Shown here one piece after another: positions 44,091 through 53,270 of a stretch of 64,000 nt of DNA (the first letter of the stretch is position 1; the number at the start of each line of letters is the position of its first letter). The DNA lies in the NCBI GenBank assembly GCA_020025965.1, contig JAHHRG010000001.1, positions 36,463 to 100,462 on the forward strand, in the 5' to 3' direction. Both the position numbers and the translations under genes were made by a program. Source of the stretch: Sutterella sp. (lineage in GTDB: Bacteria > Pseudomonadota > Gammaproteobacteria > Burkholderiales > Burkholderiaceae_F). The notes below the pieces were generated by a model. That model had not been told where the DNA came from and searched no databases. It saw only the letters and a list, made by a program, of their open reading frames with translations.

Positions 44091-44974
44091 TGAAGTGTCT
44101 TCTTTTGGGAGCGAGAGGTCGACTCGGTCGAGAGCTTCAAAAGTACCTGTCCGAGCGCTTGAGTGTGACTGCTTTGGGCCATACCGAGGCCGATATCACT
44201 AACGAAAGCGCGTTGGTTCAGCGCGTCGTTCGGCTGCGTCCCGACGTGATTGTCAATGCGGCGGCTTGGACCGATGTAACAGGGGCTGAGACACATAAGC
44301 AGGAAGCTTTTGCTGTCAACGCAACGGGTGTCGGGACTCTTGCAAAGCTCGCACGTCTGTTCGACATTCCGCTTTTGCATTATTCGACCGATTACGTTTT
44401 TTCGGGCGAAGGAAATATCCCTTGGCGCGAAACGGATGCCACCGCGCCTTTGAGCGTTTACGGGGCAAGCAAGTTAGCTGGAGAAGAGGCTTTTCTCAAG
44501 TCGGGGGCACGCGGTGCGATCGTTCGTGTAGGCTGGCTCCATTCAGGCGAAAAGGATTTTGTTTCCGCCATTCTTGCGCGAGCGTTGAAAGGTGCGTCTC
44601 TAACGGTTGTCGATAATCAGTGGGGAACCCCTTCGGAAGCAGGGGCACTTGCTCGTTGGACAGTGTCATCCTTGAATACACTTTGGTCGATTGATGGGGT
44701 TAGGGTCATTCATTACGCCGAGTCGGGTGATTATGTGTCGCGATTCGAGATGGCGAACTATCTTTTGCGTCGGGCAGAGATGTCTTTTGAGAAAAGAGGG
44801 GAGAACGAGAAAGCTTCGCTCTGTCGGCGTGCCTATGAAACTATGAGCGGCACAGCACTTAACGATGGGATACGTCCCTGTAACTGTCGTCTCGCCCCTA
44901 CTGTTGACAGCCGTTTTGCCAGTTTTTCATCTTGGAAAGAGGGTGTGGATAAGTCTGTGGAAAAGATAAATTAG
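44090..44974 (+). CDS. rmlD: dTDP-4-dehydrorhamnose reductase-like protein
   Basis: RmlD reduces dTDP-4-keto-rhamnose to dTDP-rhamnose for surface polysaccharides. The 294 residues show a modified Rossmann motif LLLGARGRLGREL, the NAAAWTDVTGAE segment, the Ser/Tyr/Lys catalytic set (STDYVFSG, then the Tyr-x3-Lys in VYGASKLAGE) and the substrate loop. It is fused in translation to the end of uvrA (TGATG), which is unusual, and no rmlA, rmlB or rmlC is nearby. The C-terminal 60 residues are less typical. It could act on another keto sugar. Confidence 0.85.
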   Translation: MKCLLLGARGRLGRELQKYLSERLSVTALGHTEADITNESALVQRVVRLRPDVIVNAAAWTDVTGAETHKQEAFAVNATGVGTLAKLARLFDIPLLHYSTDYVFSGEGNIPWRETDATAPLSVYGASKLAGEEAFLKSGARGAIVRVGWLHSGEKDFVSAILARALKGASLTVVDNQWGTPSEAGALARWTVSSLNTLWSIDGVRVIHYAESGDYVSRFEMANYLLRRAEMSFEKRGENEKASLCRRAYETMSGTALNDGIRPCNCRLAPTVDSRFASFSSWKEGVDKSVEKIN

Positions 44975-45040
44975 ACTATTTTGGCCTTGTGGGTAACTAC
45001 AGTAGCGTCATAGAAAACTTATTAAATATCAAATACATAA

Positions 45041-45067
45041 AAGAAAAAGGCCGATCGAAGATCGGCC
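45041..45067 (-). terminator. Terminator of galE
   Basis: Stem GGCCGATC/GATCGGCC with loop GAA (45049-45067) and a T-rich run on the minus strand, 38 bp after the galE stop. It also separates convergent rmlD. Confidence 0.88.
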
Positions 45068-45104
45068 GTGGATAACTATTGCAGATTAGGTGCTGTCTGG
45101 TGAC

Positions 45105-46112
45105 TTATGCCTCGATACCCGAGCGCTTGGCTTCATAATGCCAGCTGTCGCGACACATGTCGTCAATATTGCGTTCAGCCTTCCAACCGAGAAGTTCGAA
45201 TGCGCGCTTGGGATCAGCCCAATTGGCGGCGATGTCGCCGTCGCGGCGTGGCATGATCTGATAGGGAACCTTTCGGCCGCTAGCCTTTTCAAAGGCTTTC
45301 ACAACTTCAAGAACGCTGTAACCGCGACCGCAGCCGAGGTTGATGGCGATCCAGCCCTTGTGGTTCAGCACATAGGGAAGAGCCTTCGCATGACCTTCGG
45401 CTAAATCCATCACGTGAATGTAATCGCGAACGCCGGTGCCGTCAGGTGTCGGGTAGTCGTTTCCGAAGACACGGAGGCATTCGAGAGTACCGCTCGCTAC
45501 ACGAGCAACATAGGGCAAGAGGTTGTTGGGAATGCCGTTCGGATTTTCCCCGATTAAGCCTGATTCGTGAGCACCGATCGGGTTGAAGTAGCGGAGGCAG
45601 ACTGCGCTGAAATCAGGATCGGAAATACAAACGTCAGCAAGAATTTCTTCGATATGAAGCTTAGAGCGGCCGTAGGGATTGGTCGGTGTGCCCGTGGGAC
45701 ATTCTTCCGTGAGAGGCAGTGTTGTCGGGGTACCGTAAACGGTCGAAGAGGAGCTGAAGATCAAACGTTTGACTCCCGTCTTCTTCATGGCCTCAAGTAG
45801 AACGAGAGTGCCGTGTACGTTGTTATCGTAGTACTCAATCGGCTTAGCAACAGATTCGCCGACAGCTTTGAGACCGGCAAAGTGAACCACGGCATCGATT
45901 CCCGTAAGCGCAGCAGTCATGGCGGTGAGGTCACGAATGTCACCTTTCACAAAACTCGGGCGTTTGCCAGTGATGGTTTCGAGACTGTCGAGAACGGAGG
46001 CGTTGGAATTACACAGATTGTCGTAAATGACGACTTCGTAACCTGCTTCAAGGAGAACGGTCGCGGTATGAGAACCGATGAATCCCATGCCGCCTGTGAG
46101 CAAAATCTTCAT
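45105..46112 (-). CDS. galE: UDP-glucose 4-epimerase
   Basis: GalE interconverts UDP-glucose and UDP-galactose using tightly bound NAD. The 335 residues begin with LLTGGMGFIGSHTATVLL, followed by the catalytic Ser/Tyr pair FSSSSTVYGT and PYGRSKLHIEEIL, and the C-terminal SYSVLEVVKAFEKASG-like segment (NLGCGRGYSVLEVV). It is monocistronic with its own terminator. With galU in the same window it links UDP-glucose and UDP-galactose supply for LPS and exopolysaccharide. Confidence 0.96.
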   Translation of the reverse strand: MKILLTGGMGFIGSHTATVLLEAGYEVVIYDNLCNSNASVLDSLETITGKRPSFVKGDIRDLTAMTAALTGIDAVVHFAGLKAVGESVAKPIEYYDNNVHGTLVLLEAMKKTGVKRLIFSSSSTVYGTPTTLPLTEECPTGTPTNPYGRSKLHIEEILADVCISDPDFSAVCLRYFNPIGAHESGLIGENPNGIPNNLLPYVARVASGTLECLRVFGNDYPTPDGTGVRDYIHVMDLAEGHAKALPYVLNHKGWIAINLGCGRGYSVLEVVKAFEKASGRKVPYQIMPRRDGDIAANWADPKRAFELLGWKAERNIDDMCRDSWHYEAKRSGIEA

Positions 46113-46179
46113 ATCAGTTATGTAGAAAAAGAAGGTGATTAAATAATTTTAGCGAATCGGGAACTCGAGGCTTTTTCAA

Positions 46180-46704
46180 TTATTCTTTGTCCGTTTTTTC
46201 GTCAATGGGTTCGGGGATTTTTGCAAACGCCCAGATCTTGGGATTGACGATTCGCTGATAGTCGGAGGTCTTAATAAAAATTGACGTATCGCGCTGGCCA
46301 GCATTGAAAACGAGTTCGTTATAACGCTTAAAAAGTGTTGGGTCGGCAATAATCTGTAGCTCAGGGTGAAAACTTACGGGCGGCACGGCACCGAAAATGC
46401 AACCTGTATATTCCATTACCTCGGCGGGGCTTGCAAGATTTGTGCGGCGACCTTCGACGGCTTCGGCGATCTTCGGTAGATCGGCTTGCATGTCGGCGGG
46501 GAGAATAGCAAGGACGTGCTGACGCTTTTTACCTGGGCCCTTCACCGTACAGCAAAGAGCTTTGGCCCCCTGACCGAGCTCGGTGCCGCGAATGGCGGCC
46601 ACAGACGCACTCGACTGTCCACCTGCCGTGTGATGAAGAACCCGAAAGTCGGCCTTGCCCTTAGTGAAGAGTTCGGTGAGCTTGTCCAGAACGTTTTCAA
46701 CCAT
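46180..46704 (-). CDS. YbaK/ProX-family aminoacyl-tRNA deacylase-like protein
   Basis: A 174-residue protein of the YbaK/EbsC domain superfamily, whose members hydrolyse mischarged aminoacyl-tRNAs. Seen here are ADFRVLHHTA near the N terminus, SASVAAIRGTELGQGAKALC, a Lys-containing segment before LPADMQADLPK, and the TGCIFGAVPPVSF motif that matches the GxxPxxF/G-cavity signature of the family. The exact amino acid specificity is not clear. It lies 67 bp upstream of galE on the same strand and divergent from ruvX. Confidence 0.82.
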   Translation of the reverse strand: MVENVLDKLTELFTKGKADFRVLHHTAGGQSSASVAAIRGTELGQGAKALCCTVKGPGKKRQHVLAILPADMQADLPKIAEAVEGRRTNLASPAEVMEYTGCIFGAVPPVSFHPELQIIADPTLFKRYNELVFNAGQRDTSIFIKTSDYQRIVNPKIWAFAKIPEPIDEKTDKE

Positions 46705-46882
46705 TTTTTACTTCGTTTGTATTTTTAGATAGGAAAAAGCCAATTCACAACCGTGCGATTTGGTCTCCGAGAACATAGAATACGCTCTTATAGAGAAATT
46801 GATTGACAGAATTGCAACATCTTGGAGTTTCTTGAAGTGAACAGATGCGCTCTGTCAACGCAAAAGGGAAGATTCATACAGC

Positions 46883-47275
46883 ATGCAGGAAGGAACCGTT
46901 CTTTCTTTCGATTTCGGTTTAGCACGTACGGGCGTTGCTATGGGCAATACGCTGACGAAGACCGCCAAGCCCTTGACGATTATTCACGCCAAAAGTAATG
47001 ATGAGCGTTGGAAGGCCATTGAAAAGCTGGTTGAAGACTGGACTCCTGACTTTTTTGTCGTAGGGGTGCCTCGTCATGGTGACGGAACGGATTGCGATTT
47101 GACGCCCCGTTGTGAACGTTTCGCTCGACAGTTAGGCGGACGGTTTCATCGACCGGTATTTACGGTTGATGAACGTTTTTCTTCTGTGATGGTCGAACAC
47201 GGTCGCGACAAGATTGATGATGCTGCTTCGGCTGTGATTCTGCAGCAGTATTTTGATGAAGAGGATGCAGCGTGA
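46883..47275 (+). CDS. ruvX: Putative Holliday junction resolvase/pre-16S rRNA nuclease
   Basis: RuvX (YqgF) has an RNase H-like fold and takes part in 16S rRNA 5' maturation and possibly recombination. The 130 residues include the first catalytic Asp in LSFDFGLARTGVAMG, the VVGVPRHGDGT segment, and DERFSSV and the final DDAASAVILQQYFDE, where the last Asp completes the active site. It overlaps the plsC start by 4 bp. In other betaproteobacteria it usually follows yqgE or precedes pyrR; that neighbour is not seen here. Confidence 0.93.
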   Translation: MQEGTVLSFDFGLARTGVAMGNTLTKTAKPLTIIHAKSNDERWKAIEKLVEDWTPDFFVVGVPRHGDGTDCDLTPRCERFARQLGGRFHRPVFTVDERFSSVMVEHGRDKIDDAASAVILQQYFDEEDAA

Positions 47276-48108
47276 AAGTCTTTACTGGCATTTGGCGACT
47301 CTTTCTCGTCCTGCTGATTATTCTCGGGATCATTGTCGTTCTCAGCCTTCTTTTCCCATTCTGCAAACGAAAGGGCAAAGCCCGTTGGATTCGACGCCTT
47401 TCTCGTTGGGCGCTCGCTGTACTCGGCATTCGCTTCACAATGAAGGGCAAAGTTCCCGACGAACGTGCGCTTAACGGGCGCATTCCAGACGGTCCAGGCT
47501 ATCTCGTTTGTGCCAATCACGTCTCTTTTGCCGATATTTTCGTTTTGGATGCTGTTCTTCCCTGTCGCTTCGTTGCAAAAAAAGAAATTGCAGCTTGGCC
47601 CGTTTTCGGTTGGATATCAAAGGGCGTAGATACGCTCTTTATTGATCGTCAGAACCGTCGAGCGGTGCTTGAAATCGGCAATATGATGCGAGAAGCCGTC
47701 GAAGAAGGTACGAACGTTCTTTTTTTCCCAGAAGGGACAACGAGTAACGGCGAACGTCTGCGCCCCTTCTACGCGAACCTCTTTCAGGTGGCGGCTTCAT
47801 CGGGAGCGCCGGTACTGCCCGTTTGCCTTCGATATACGCAGGGTGGTGAAAGGACCACTATTCCTTCCTATGTGGACAACACGCCGCTTTTCACTGTGAT
47901 TAAGCGCATTGTTTTTAGTCACGGTCTTGGTGTTGAAGTGACGGTCCTGCCCGTTATCAATTCGAAGGGCAAGGATCGTCATCAAATCTCTTTAGAAGCT
48001 GCTCGTATGATGTCGGCTGCTCTTGGTGTCGAAGACGAAACGGTACTTAAAGAAAAAGTAAGGCTTGAGCGTTTGCAGAGTCTTGCTCCAAAAGCCGATA
48101 AAGCGTGA
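47272..48108 (+). CDS. plsC: 1-acyl-sn-glycerol-3-phosphate acyltransferase
   Basis: PlsC-type enzymes acylate lysophosphatidate to phosphatidate at the inner membrane. The 278 residues have an N-terminal membrane helix (LFLVLLIILGIIVVLSLLFP), the catalytic HX4D box in CANHVSFADIF, and the FFPEGTTSNGERLRPF block. The start is GTG at 47272, overlapping the ruvX stop. The protein is a little longer than E. coli PlsC. Its end is 9 bp from the convergent apaH gene, with no terminator seen. Confidence 0.9.
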   Translation: MKVFTGIWRLFLVLLIILGIIVVLSLLFPFCKRKGKARWIRRLSRWALAVLGIRFTMKGKVPDERALNGRIPDGPGYLVCANHVSFADIFVLDAVLPCRFVAKKEIAAWPVFGWISKGVDTLFIDRQNRRAVLEIGNMMREAVEEGTNVLFFPEGTTSNGERLRPFYANLFQVAASSGAPVLPVCLRYTQGGERTTIPSYVDNTPLFTVIKRIVFSHGLGVEVTVLPVINSKGKDRHQISLEAARMMSAALGVEDETVLKEKVRLERLQSLAPKADKA

Positions 48109-48117
48109 TGTCGCCTG

Positions 48118-48942
48118 TTATTTGAAGGCAAACGGATCGGCCCAACAAGGGCACTTTTCCTGAATGATCTTGCGATCCGGAAAGCGGATAGCAGTGAGCT
48201 CTCCACCCCATAGACATCCCGTATCAATGGCGACGATGTCTGGGCGGTTGAGAAGTCCCAGCATGGACCAGTGACCGAAACAGATTGGCGTACCTTTTAG
48301 AATGCGATTCTCGTATTCAAACCAAGGCACAAGCGACTCAGGCGCACTGCCGATATCTTCCTTCTGTTTGAAGTCGAGTTCCCCTGTTTTTTTGTTTACA
48401 AAGCGCATGCGGGTGAAGGCATTAAGAATCGCTTGCATGCGTTCTGCGCCTTTGAGTTTGTCATCCCAATTGAGGTTCCCATACATCTCGCGGAGAATAC
48501 TCTCCCAGTGGTCTCCTGTCAGCATGCTGTGGGCTTCAGCCGCGAGTTGACGCGCTTTCTTGAGTGACCAGAGGGGATGAATCCCGGCATGCACGAAAAC
48601 GATGCCTGCTTCTTCCAGAAGAATCGGTTGATGGCGAACCCAGTCGATTAGCTCGGCCGAATCGGGCGCATCGAGAATGTCGGCGATAGTGTCTTTTTTC
48701 GAGACTTTCTTGGCTCCAGCCGCCGCAGCCAACAAATGCAGGTCGTGGTTCCCTAGAACACAACGAGCTCGGTCGCCGAGTCCGATGACACGGCGTAGCG
48801 TGGCCAAGGATTCCGGTCCTCGGTTAACTAAGTCGCCCACAAAGATTAATGGTGCTTCTTCGGGGATATCTTCCAAGAGAAGATCGAGACTCTCCCGACA
48901 GCCCTGCAGGTCACCGATGGCGTAAATATGCTCTCTTTCCAT
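48118..48942 (-). CDS. apaH: Bis(5'-nucleosyl)-tetraphosphatase, symmetrical
   Basis: ApaH cleaves Ap4A into two ADP and decaps Np4-capped RNA. It is a metallophosphatase of 274 residues from the ATG at 48942, which puts the family start YAIGDLQGCRESLDLLL at the N terminus. Later motifs are FVGDLVNRGPESL, VLGNHDLHLLA, and the C-terminal DTGCLWGGELTAIR. An alternative ATG at 48987 adds 15 unrelated residues. It is divergent from galU, and the two upstream regions almost abut. Confidence 0.95.
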   Translation of the reverse strand: MEREHIYAIGDLQGCRESLDLLLEDIPEEAPLIFVGDLVNRGPESLATLRRVIGLGDRARCVLGNHDLHLLAAAAGAKKVSKKDTIADILDAPDSAELIDWVRHQPILLEEAGIVFVHAGIHPLWSLKKARQLAAEAHSMLTGDHWESILREMYGNLNWDDKLKGAERMQAILNAFTRMRFVNKKTGELDFKQKEDIGSAPESLVPWFEYENRILKGTPICFGHWSMLGLLNRPDIVAIDTGCLWGGELTAIRFPDRKIIQEKCPCWADPFAFK

Positions 48943-49034
48943 TTTTAATTCGTGGTATCTTGTCGTGATAAGCGGGATCATATGCATTGCATACGATCCG
49001 TTTTTACCATTTTACTTTCAGACTAAAAAGAACG

Positions 49035-49874
49035 ATGAAGCCAGTACGCAAAGTAGTTTTTCCAGTCAACGGTCTTGGTACGCGTTTCCTTCCCGCAACG
49101 AAGGCAACTCCCAAGGAAATGTTGCCCATTGTCGATATGCCGCTAATTCAGTATGCTGTTGCGGAAGCGGCTGCAGCTGGTGTGACTGAAATGATCTTCG
49201 TGACGGGGCGCAATAAACGCGCTATTGAAGACCATTTCGATGACTATCCCGAACTTGAACGCGAACTGGAAGAAAAGGGCAAGGATGAATTGCTCGATCT
49301 TGTTCGCAATATTGTTCCTGCTGGTGTCAAGTGCGTATACATCCGTCAGCCTAAGGCTCTGGGGCTCGGTCATGCGGTACTCTGTGCCAAGCCCGTTGTC
49401 GGCAACGAACCCTTCGGCGTGATGTTGGCCGATGACTTGGTGGATGCTAAGGAGTCCTGTATCGGTCAGCTCATCAAGGTTCGTAATGAACACAACGGCG
49501 GTTCCGTAGTGGCCGTTCAGGATGTCGCTCCCGAATCGACCAACAAGTACGGTATTGTGAGTGTCGACGATATTGCCCAGCAGACGTCTCAGATGCGCGG
49601 CATCGTTGAAAAGCCTGATCCAGCTGTTGCGCCTTCTCGTATGGCTGTGATCGGCCGCTATGTTTTTGAACCTGAAATCTTCGACTATTTGGAAAAGGTC
49701 GAACCCGGTGTCGGCGGTGAAATTCAATTGACGGACGGCGTGGCCGCTTCGCTTGATACGGTACCGACCTATGCCTATCGCTTCGAAGGCCGTCGTTTCG
49801 ATTGCGGTAGTAAGCAGGGATTCCTTGATGCGACAGTGCATTTTGCCCGTAAGCGCGGCTTCAAGATTAATTGA
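49035..49874 (+). CDS. galU: UTP-glucose-1-phosphate uridylyltransferase
   Basis: GalU makes UDP-glucose from UTP and glucose 1-phosphate. The start at 49035 gives 279 residues beginning [20 protein letters not shown], with the nucleotide loop and the [12 protein letters not shown] segment. Further motifs are [17 protein letters not shown] and [12 protein letters not shown]. The long alternative start at 48987 would add a hydrophobic leader that GalU lacks. UDP-glucose here feeds galE and probably LPS. It is convergent with the heptose genes across an inverted repeat. Confidence 0.96.
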   Translation: MKPVRKVVFPVNGLGTRFLPATKATPKEMLPIVDMPLIQYAVAEAAAAGVTEMIFVTGRNKRAIEDHFDDYPELERELEEKGKDELLDLVRNIVPAGVKCVYIRQPKALGLGHAVLCAKPVVGNEPFGVMLADDLVDAKESCIGQLIKVRNEHNGGSVVAVQDVAPESTNKYGIVSVDDIAQQTSQMRGIVEKPDPAVAPSRMAVIGRYVFEPEIFDYLEKVEPGVGGEIQLTDGVAASLDTVPTYAYRFEGRRFDCGSKQGFLDATVHFARKRGFKIN

Positions 49875-49934
49875 TGGTCGACGTCCAGACAAAGCCAATT
49901 TTCTAATCTTGTTGGAAATTGCCTTTACCATACA

Positions 49935-49974
49935 AATTATCCCCAGAAAGATGTCTCACTTTCTGGGGATAATT
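49935..49974. terminator. Inverted repeat between convergent galU and hldC
   Basis: Perfect 16-bp stem AATTATCCCCAGAAAG/CTTTCTGGGGATAATT with an 8-nt loop. Flanking T runs are weak. The right arm plus CA recurs 20 bp on, at 49979-49996, as CTTTCTGGGAAAAATTCA, with two changes. Confidence 0.65.
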
Positions 49975-49993
49975 CACACTTTCTGGGAAAAAT

Positions 49994-50488
49994 TCAGGAA
50001 GCACGAACCTTTTTTAAGAGCGCAGTGGTCGAACGTTGGTGTTCGAAGGCAACTGTCACGGTTTCGGCACCCCAGGTTGCAACGAGCTTTGCCTCTGGGA
50101 GGTCTTCGATACGATAGTCGCCCCCTTTGACGTAAATGTCGGGACGAGCCAACTCGATGGGTTTCAAGGGAACCTTTTCTTCAAAAATGACGACAAGGTC
50201 CACAGCTTCTAGCGAAGCGAGAACGGCGGCGCGATCGAGTTCGGTATTGATAGGTCGGTCATCGCCTTTACCGAGCATTTTGACAGAGTTGTCGCTGTTA
50301 ATTGCGACAATGAGGCTTTCACCTAAAGCGCGGGCTTGCGCAAGATAGGTAACATGGCCGCGATGAAGAATGTCGAAGACTCCATTGGTCATGACAACTT
50401 TCTTCGGCAACTCGGCAGCTCTCTCGGCGAGCTCTTCCATCGTACATATCTTCTTTTCAAAGCTCGGAGTTGGGAGGTGAGTACTCAC
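49994..50488 (-). CDS. hldC: D-glycero-beta-D-manno-heptose 1-phosphate adenylyltransferase
   Basis: This 164-residue nucleotidyltransferase performs the adenylyl transfer that in E. coli is the C-terminal half of bifunctional HldE. The HxGH-type motif lies in TNGVFDILHRGHVTYL at about residues 36-51; ALGESLIVAINSDNSVK and GDDRPINTELDRA follow. Translation begins at GTG. It ends the hldA-hldD-gmhB-hldC cluster, so the ADP-heptose pathway here uses separate kinase and adenylyltransferase proteins. Confidence 0.93.
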   Translation of the reverse strand: MSTHLPTPSFEKKICTMEELAERAAELPKKVVMTNGVFDILHRGHVTYLAQARALGESLIVAINSDNSVKMLGKGDDRPINTELDRAAVLASLEAVDLVVIFEEKVPLKPIELARPDIYVKGGDYRIEDLPEAKLVATWGAETVTVAFEHQRSTTALLKKVRAS

Positions 50489-50500
50489 GCCTGAATTCCT

Positions 50501-51064
50501 TTATGAAAACTGGTTGAACCACGGTGACGAGACGGCATCCAGGAGGCTGGCGAAACGTCGGGTGGCGTCAGGGGCTTCGGTTGTAGGGACGGCCTTACCG
50601 TCGGTGCCTAAGAAAACGCGTTCGGGACAACCCGCTGCACGACCGGCCGTCGCATCCCCCGGTTTATCGCCAAACATGACGGAGTGAGAAAGATCAATGT
50701 CGAGTTCTTTGGCGGCTTGCAGAAGCATGCCGGGACGCGGTTTTCTGCAAATACAGTCGCAACGGTATCGGGCGATCGCTTTTTCCGGATGATGCGGGCA
50801 GAAATAAATTCCTGCGAGCGGTGCCCCAGCGCGTTCAAATTCACCGCGCATCCACGTCGTAAGCTTTTCAAAGTCTTCTTCCGTGTAGTAGCCGCGACCG
50901 ATACCGGACTGGTTTGTTACGACTACGAGGATGAAGCCCGCTTCGACAAGTTTCCGAGCGGCCTCTAAAACGCCAGGAACCCAGTCGAATTCGTCTCGCG
51001 AATGGACATAGGCCCGGTCGAGGTTAATGACGCCGTCTCGATCGAGAAAAGCCGCTCTTCTCAT
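50501..51064 (-). CDS. gmhB: D-glycero-beta-D-manno-heptose 1,7-bisphosphate 7-phosphatase
   Basis: GmhB removes the 7-phosphate of heptose bisphosphate before adenylylation. It is a HAD phosphatase of 187 residues: motif I FLDRDGVINLD, motif II VVTNQSGIGRG, the zinc-binding set CPHHPEKAIARYRCDC, and KPRPGMLLQAAKEL with a C-terminal GDKPGDATAGRAAG. Its ATG overlaps the hldD stop by one base, showing translational coupling. Confidence 0.95.
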   Translation of the reverse strand: MRRAAFLDRDGVINLDRAYVHSRDEFDWVPGVLEAARKLVEAGFILVVVTNQSGIGRGYYTEEDFEKLTTWMRGEFERAGAPLAGIYFCPHHPEKAIARYRCDCICRKPRPGMLLQAAKELDIDLSHSVMFGDKPGDATAGRAAGCPERVFLGTDGKAVPTTEAPDATRRFASLLDAVSSPWFNQFS

Positions 51065-52068
51065 CAGTCAACCGTCGGGAAGACTTTGAGGAGATTTTGC
51101 ATGTATTCCGTCGTGCCTTCCTGAACAGTGCGGAACTGGACGTCACAACCAGCGGCGCGCAAGTTTGTGAGGTTGGCCTGCGTGAAGGCCTGATAGCGGC
51201 CCTTCAGAGCTTCTGGAAATTCGATGTATTCGAGTTCGCCCGTGGATACCGCTTCTTCAAGTGTGAGCTGATGTTTGCCGTCGTTGGCGCGCATGGCGTT
51301 GATGACGGAAAGTGCCACGTCGTTAAAAGGTTGGGCGCGCCCCGTACCGCAGTTGTAGATACCTGAAACGGGCTTGTCGAGGAAGTGGAGAAGAACCTTA
51401 ACTACGTCGCCCACGTAAACGAAGTCACGTGACTGTTCGCCGTTGCCGTAGCCGAGGCAACCTTCAAAAAGTTTTACTTTGCCGGTGCGGCGGTATTGGA
51501 AATACTGATGGAAAGCGACGCTGGCCATACGACCTTTGTGCTGTTCGTTGGGACCGTATACGTTGAAGTAACGAAGACCGATCACCGGGGCAGTGAGCGT
51601 AGCCATTTCACGTCGAAGCACCTGGTCAAAGAGATATTTGGAATAACCGTAAACATTGAGCGGGCCTTCGTAACGGATATCTTCGACGAATTCTGTGTGT
51701 GCACCGTAGGTGGCGGCGGAAGAGGCGTAAATGAAGGGAATACGGAGTTCCTGAGCCCAGCGGAAGAGTTCGAGTGTGTAGCGATAGTTGTTTTCCATCA
51801 TGTAACGGCCGTTGTGCTCCATCGTGTCGGAGCAGGCACCTTGATGGAAAATGGCTTCGGGCTTCGGAGCCGAACCGTTGCGAACACGTTCGATGAAGTC
51901 GCGCTTGTCGAAATAATCTGAAATGCGGCACTTGGCGAGGTTCTGGTACTTTTCTCCGTTGCTTTCGAGGTTGTCGACGGCGATCACGTCGTCGATACCG
52001 CGTTCGTTAAGCGCGAGAACATTGTTGCAGCCGATGAAGCCGGCGGCACCCGTAACGAGAATGCTCAT
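51064..52068 (-). CDS. hldD: ADP-L-glycero-D-manno-heptose 6-epimerase
   Basis: HldD converts ADP-D,D-heptose to the L,D form used by heptosyltransferases. It is an extended SDR of 334 residues: [32 protein letters not shown] with the YxxxK pair in [12 protein letters not shown], and the family segment [20 protein letters not shown]. It overlaps hldA by 4 bp and gmhB by 1 bp within one operon. Confidence 0.97.
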   Translation of the reverse strand: MSILVTGAAGFIGCNNVLALNERGIDDVIAVDNLESNGEKYQNLAKCRISDYFDKRDFIERVRNGSAPKPEAIFHQGACSDTMEHNGRYMMENNYRYTLELFRWAQELRIPFIYASSAATYGAHTEFVEDIRYEGPLNVYGYSKYLFDQVLRREMATLTAPVIGLRYFNVYGPNEQHKGRMASVAFHQYFQYRRTGKVKLFEGCLGYGNGEQSRDFVYVGDVVKVLLHFLDKPVSGIYNCGTGRAQPFNDVALSVINAMRANDGKHQLTLEEAVSTGELEYIEFPEALKGRYQAFTQANLTNLRAAGCDVQFRTVQEGTTEYMQNLLKVFPTVD

Positions 52069-53000
52069 TTGAGGTCATCCTTAAAAAGTTCGTCGAAGGA
52101 GACTGTGGCAGTCCCCAGTTTGCCGACGACGATACCGCCGGCACGATTGGCTGTACGAACGGACGTTTCAATATCCGTTCCGGTGGCGAGCATGGTGGCG
52201 AGGGTCGCTATGACCGTGTCGCCGGCTCCCGACACATCAAAGACTTCGCGAGCCTGAGTCGGCACAGTGAGTTGCCCGTCTTCATGGAAAAGAGTCATAC
52301 CTTCTTCGCTTCGCGTCAAAAGCAGGTAGCGAAGGTTAAGTTCGCTACGCAGATTTTGAGCACGCGTAATGAGATCTTCTTCACTGTGCCACGTGCCGAT
52401 CACCTGCTTTAATTCGGCGCGGTTGGGCGTGAGAATTGTGGCGCCTTTGTAACGCGAGTAGTCGTCGCCCTTCGGGTCAATCAAGGCGGGAATCCCCGCT
52501 TCTCGAGCCATGGCAATCATCTGAACAATGTGCGAGAGACCGCCCTTGCCGTAATCGGAGAGAACGAGCGCATCATGATGTACGAGCAGTTCACCGAAGA
52601 CGTCAAGGTGCTTGGCAAGGGCTTCCTGTGCGGGCTGTGCTTCGAAGTCGCAGCGAAGCATTTGCTGGTGACGGGCGACGACGCGAAGTTTGACGGTCGT
52701 TGCAAGGTTGTCGTCGAACTGCAGACGCGGATCAATACTGGCGTCGCGAGCGAGACGTTCGATGGTGTGGCCGGGTTCGTCGTTGCCGACAACGGAAAGA
52801 AGCGAAGATTGAGCACCGAGGCTCGCAATGTTGACGGCTACATTGGCGGCACCCCCGAGGCGCTCTTCCGTACGGACGACGCGAACAACGGGAACCGGGG
52901 CTTCGGGAGAGATGCGTTCCGCATCGCCGAACCAATAACGGTCGAGCATGGCGTCGCCGGAGACCAAGACTCGGGCGTTGTGGATGGTGGTTTTGTCCAT
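52065..53000 (-). CDS. hldA: D-glycero-beta-D-manno-heptose-7-phosphate kinase
   Basis: This 311-residue PfkB/ribokinase-family protein matches the N-terminal kinase half of HldE and phosphorylates heptose 7-phosphate at C1. Seen are [37 protein letters not shown], and the C-terminal catalytic [14 protein letters not shown] with its base Asp. With hldC encoded separately it makes a split HldE. It is the first gene of the operon. A -10-like TAAAAT preceded by TG lies upstream. Confidence 0.95.
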   Translation of the reverse strand: MDKTTIHNARVLVSGDAMLDRYWFGDAERISPEAPVPVVRVVRTEERLGGAANVAVNIASLGAQSSLLSVVGNDEPGHTIERLARDASIDPRLQFDDNLATTVKLRVVARHQQMLRCDFEAQPAQEALAKHLDVFGELLVHHDALVLSDYGKGGLSHIVQMIAMAREAGIPALIDPKGDDYSRYKGATILTPNRAELKQVIGTWHSEEDLITRAQNLRSELNLRYLLLTRSEEGMTLFHEDGQLTVPTQAREVFDVSGAGDTVIATLATMLATGTDIETSVRTANRAGGIVVGKLGTATVSFDELFKDDLK

Positions 53001-53270
53001 AATGTTTCTGATAAAGGACGAGGAGCCGTGCCGAAAATGTTAGACGGCACTGGCGTCTGAATGTGGCTAAATTTTAGCAATATTCGGGAAGGGAATTCGG
53101 ATGCCTTACATGGACTTTCACCTTAACTGCAAGTGAGCGTTTCGGAACGAGACATTTTGCCCGACTTTTTCAGGTTCTCCTTTCGAATTAGTTAAAATGA
53201 AAAGATTATGCGCGCAGTTATTGACATGGTTCTACGACTGTGGACGGCAAAAGAATTATTGGAGATGAAT

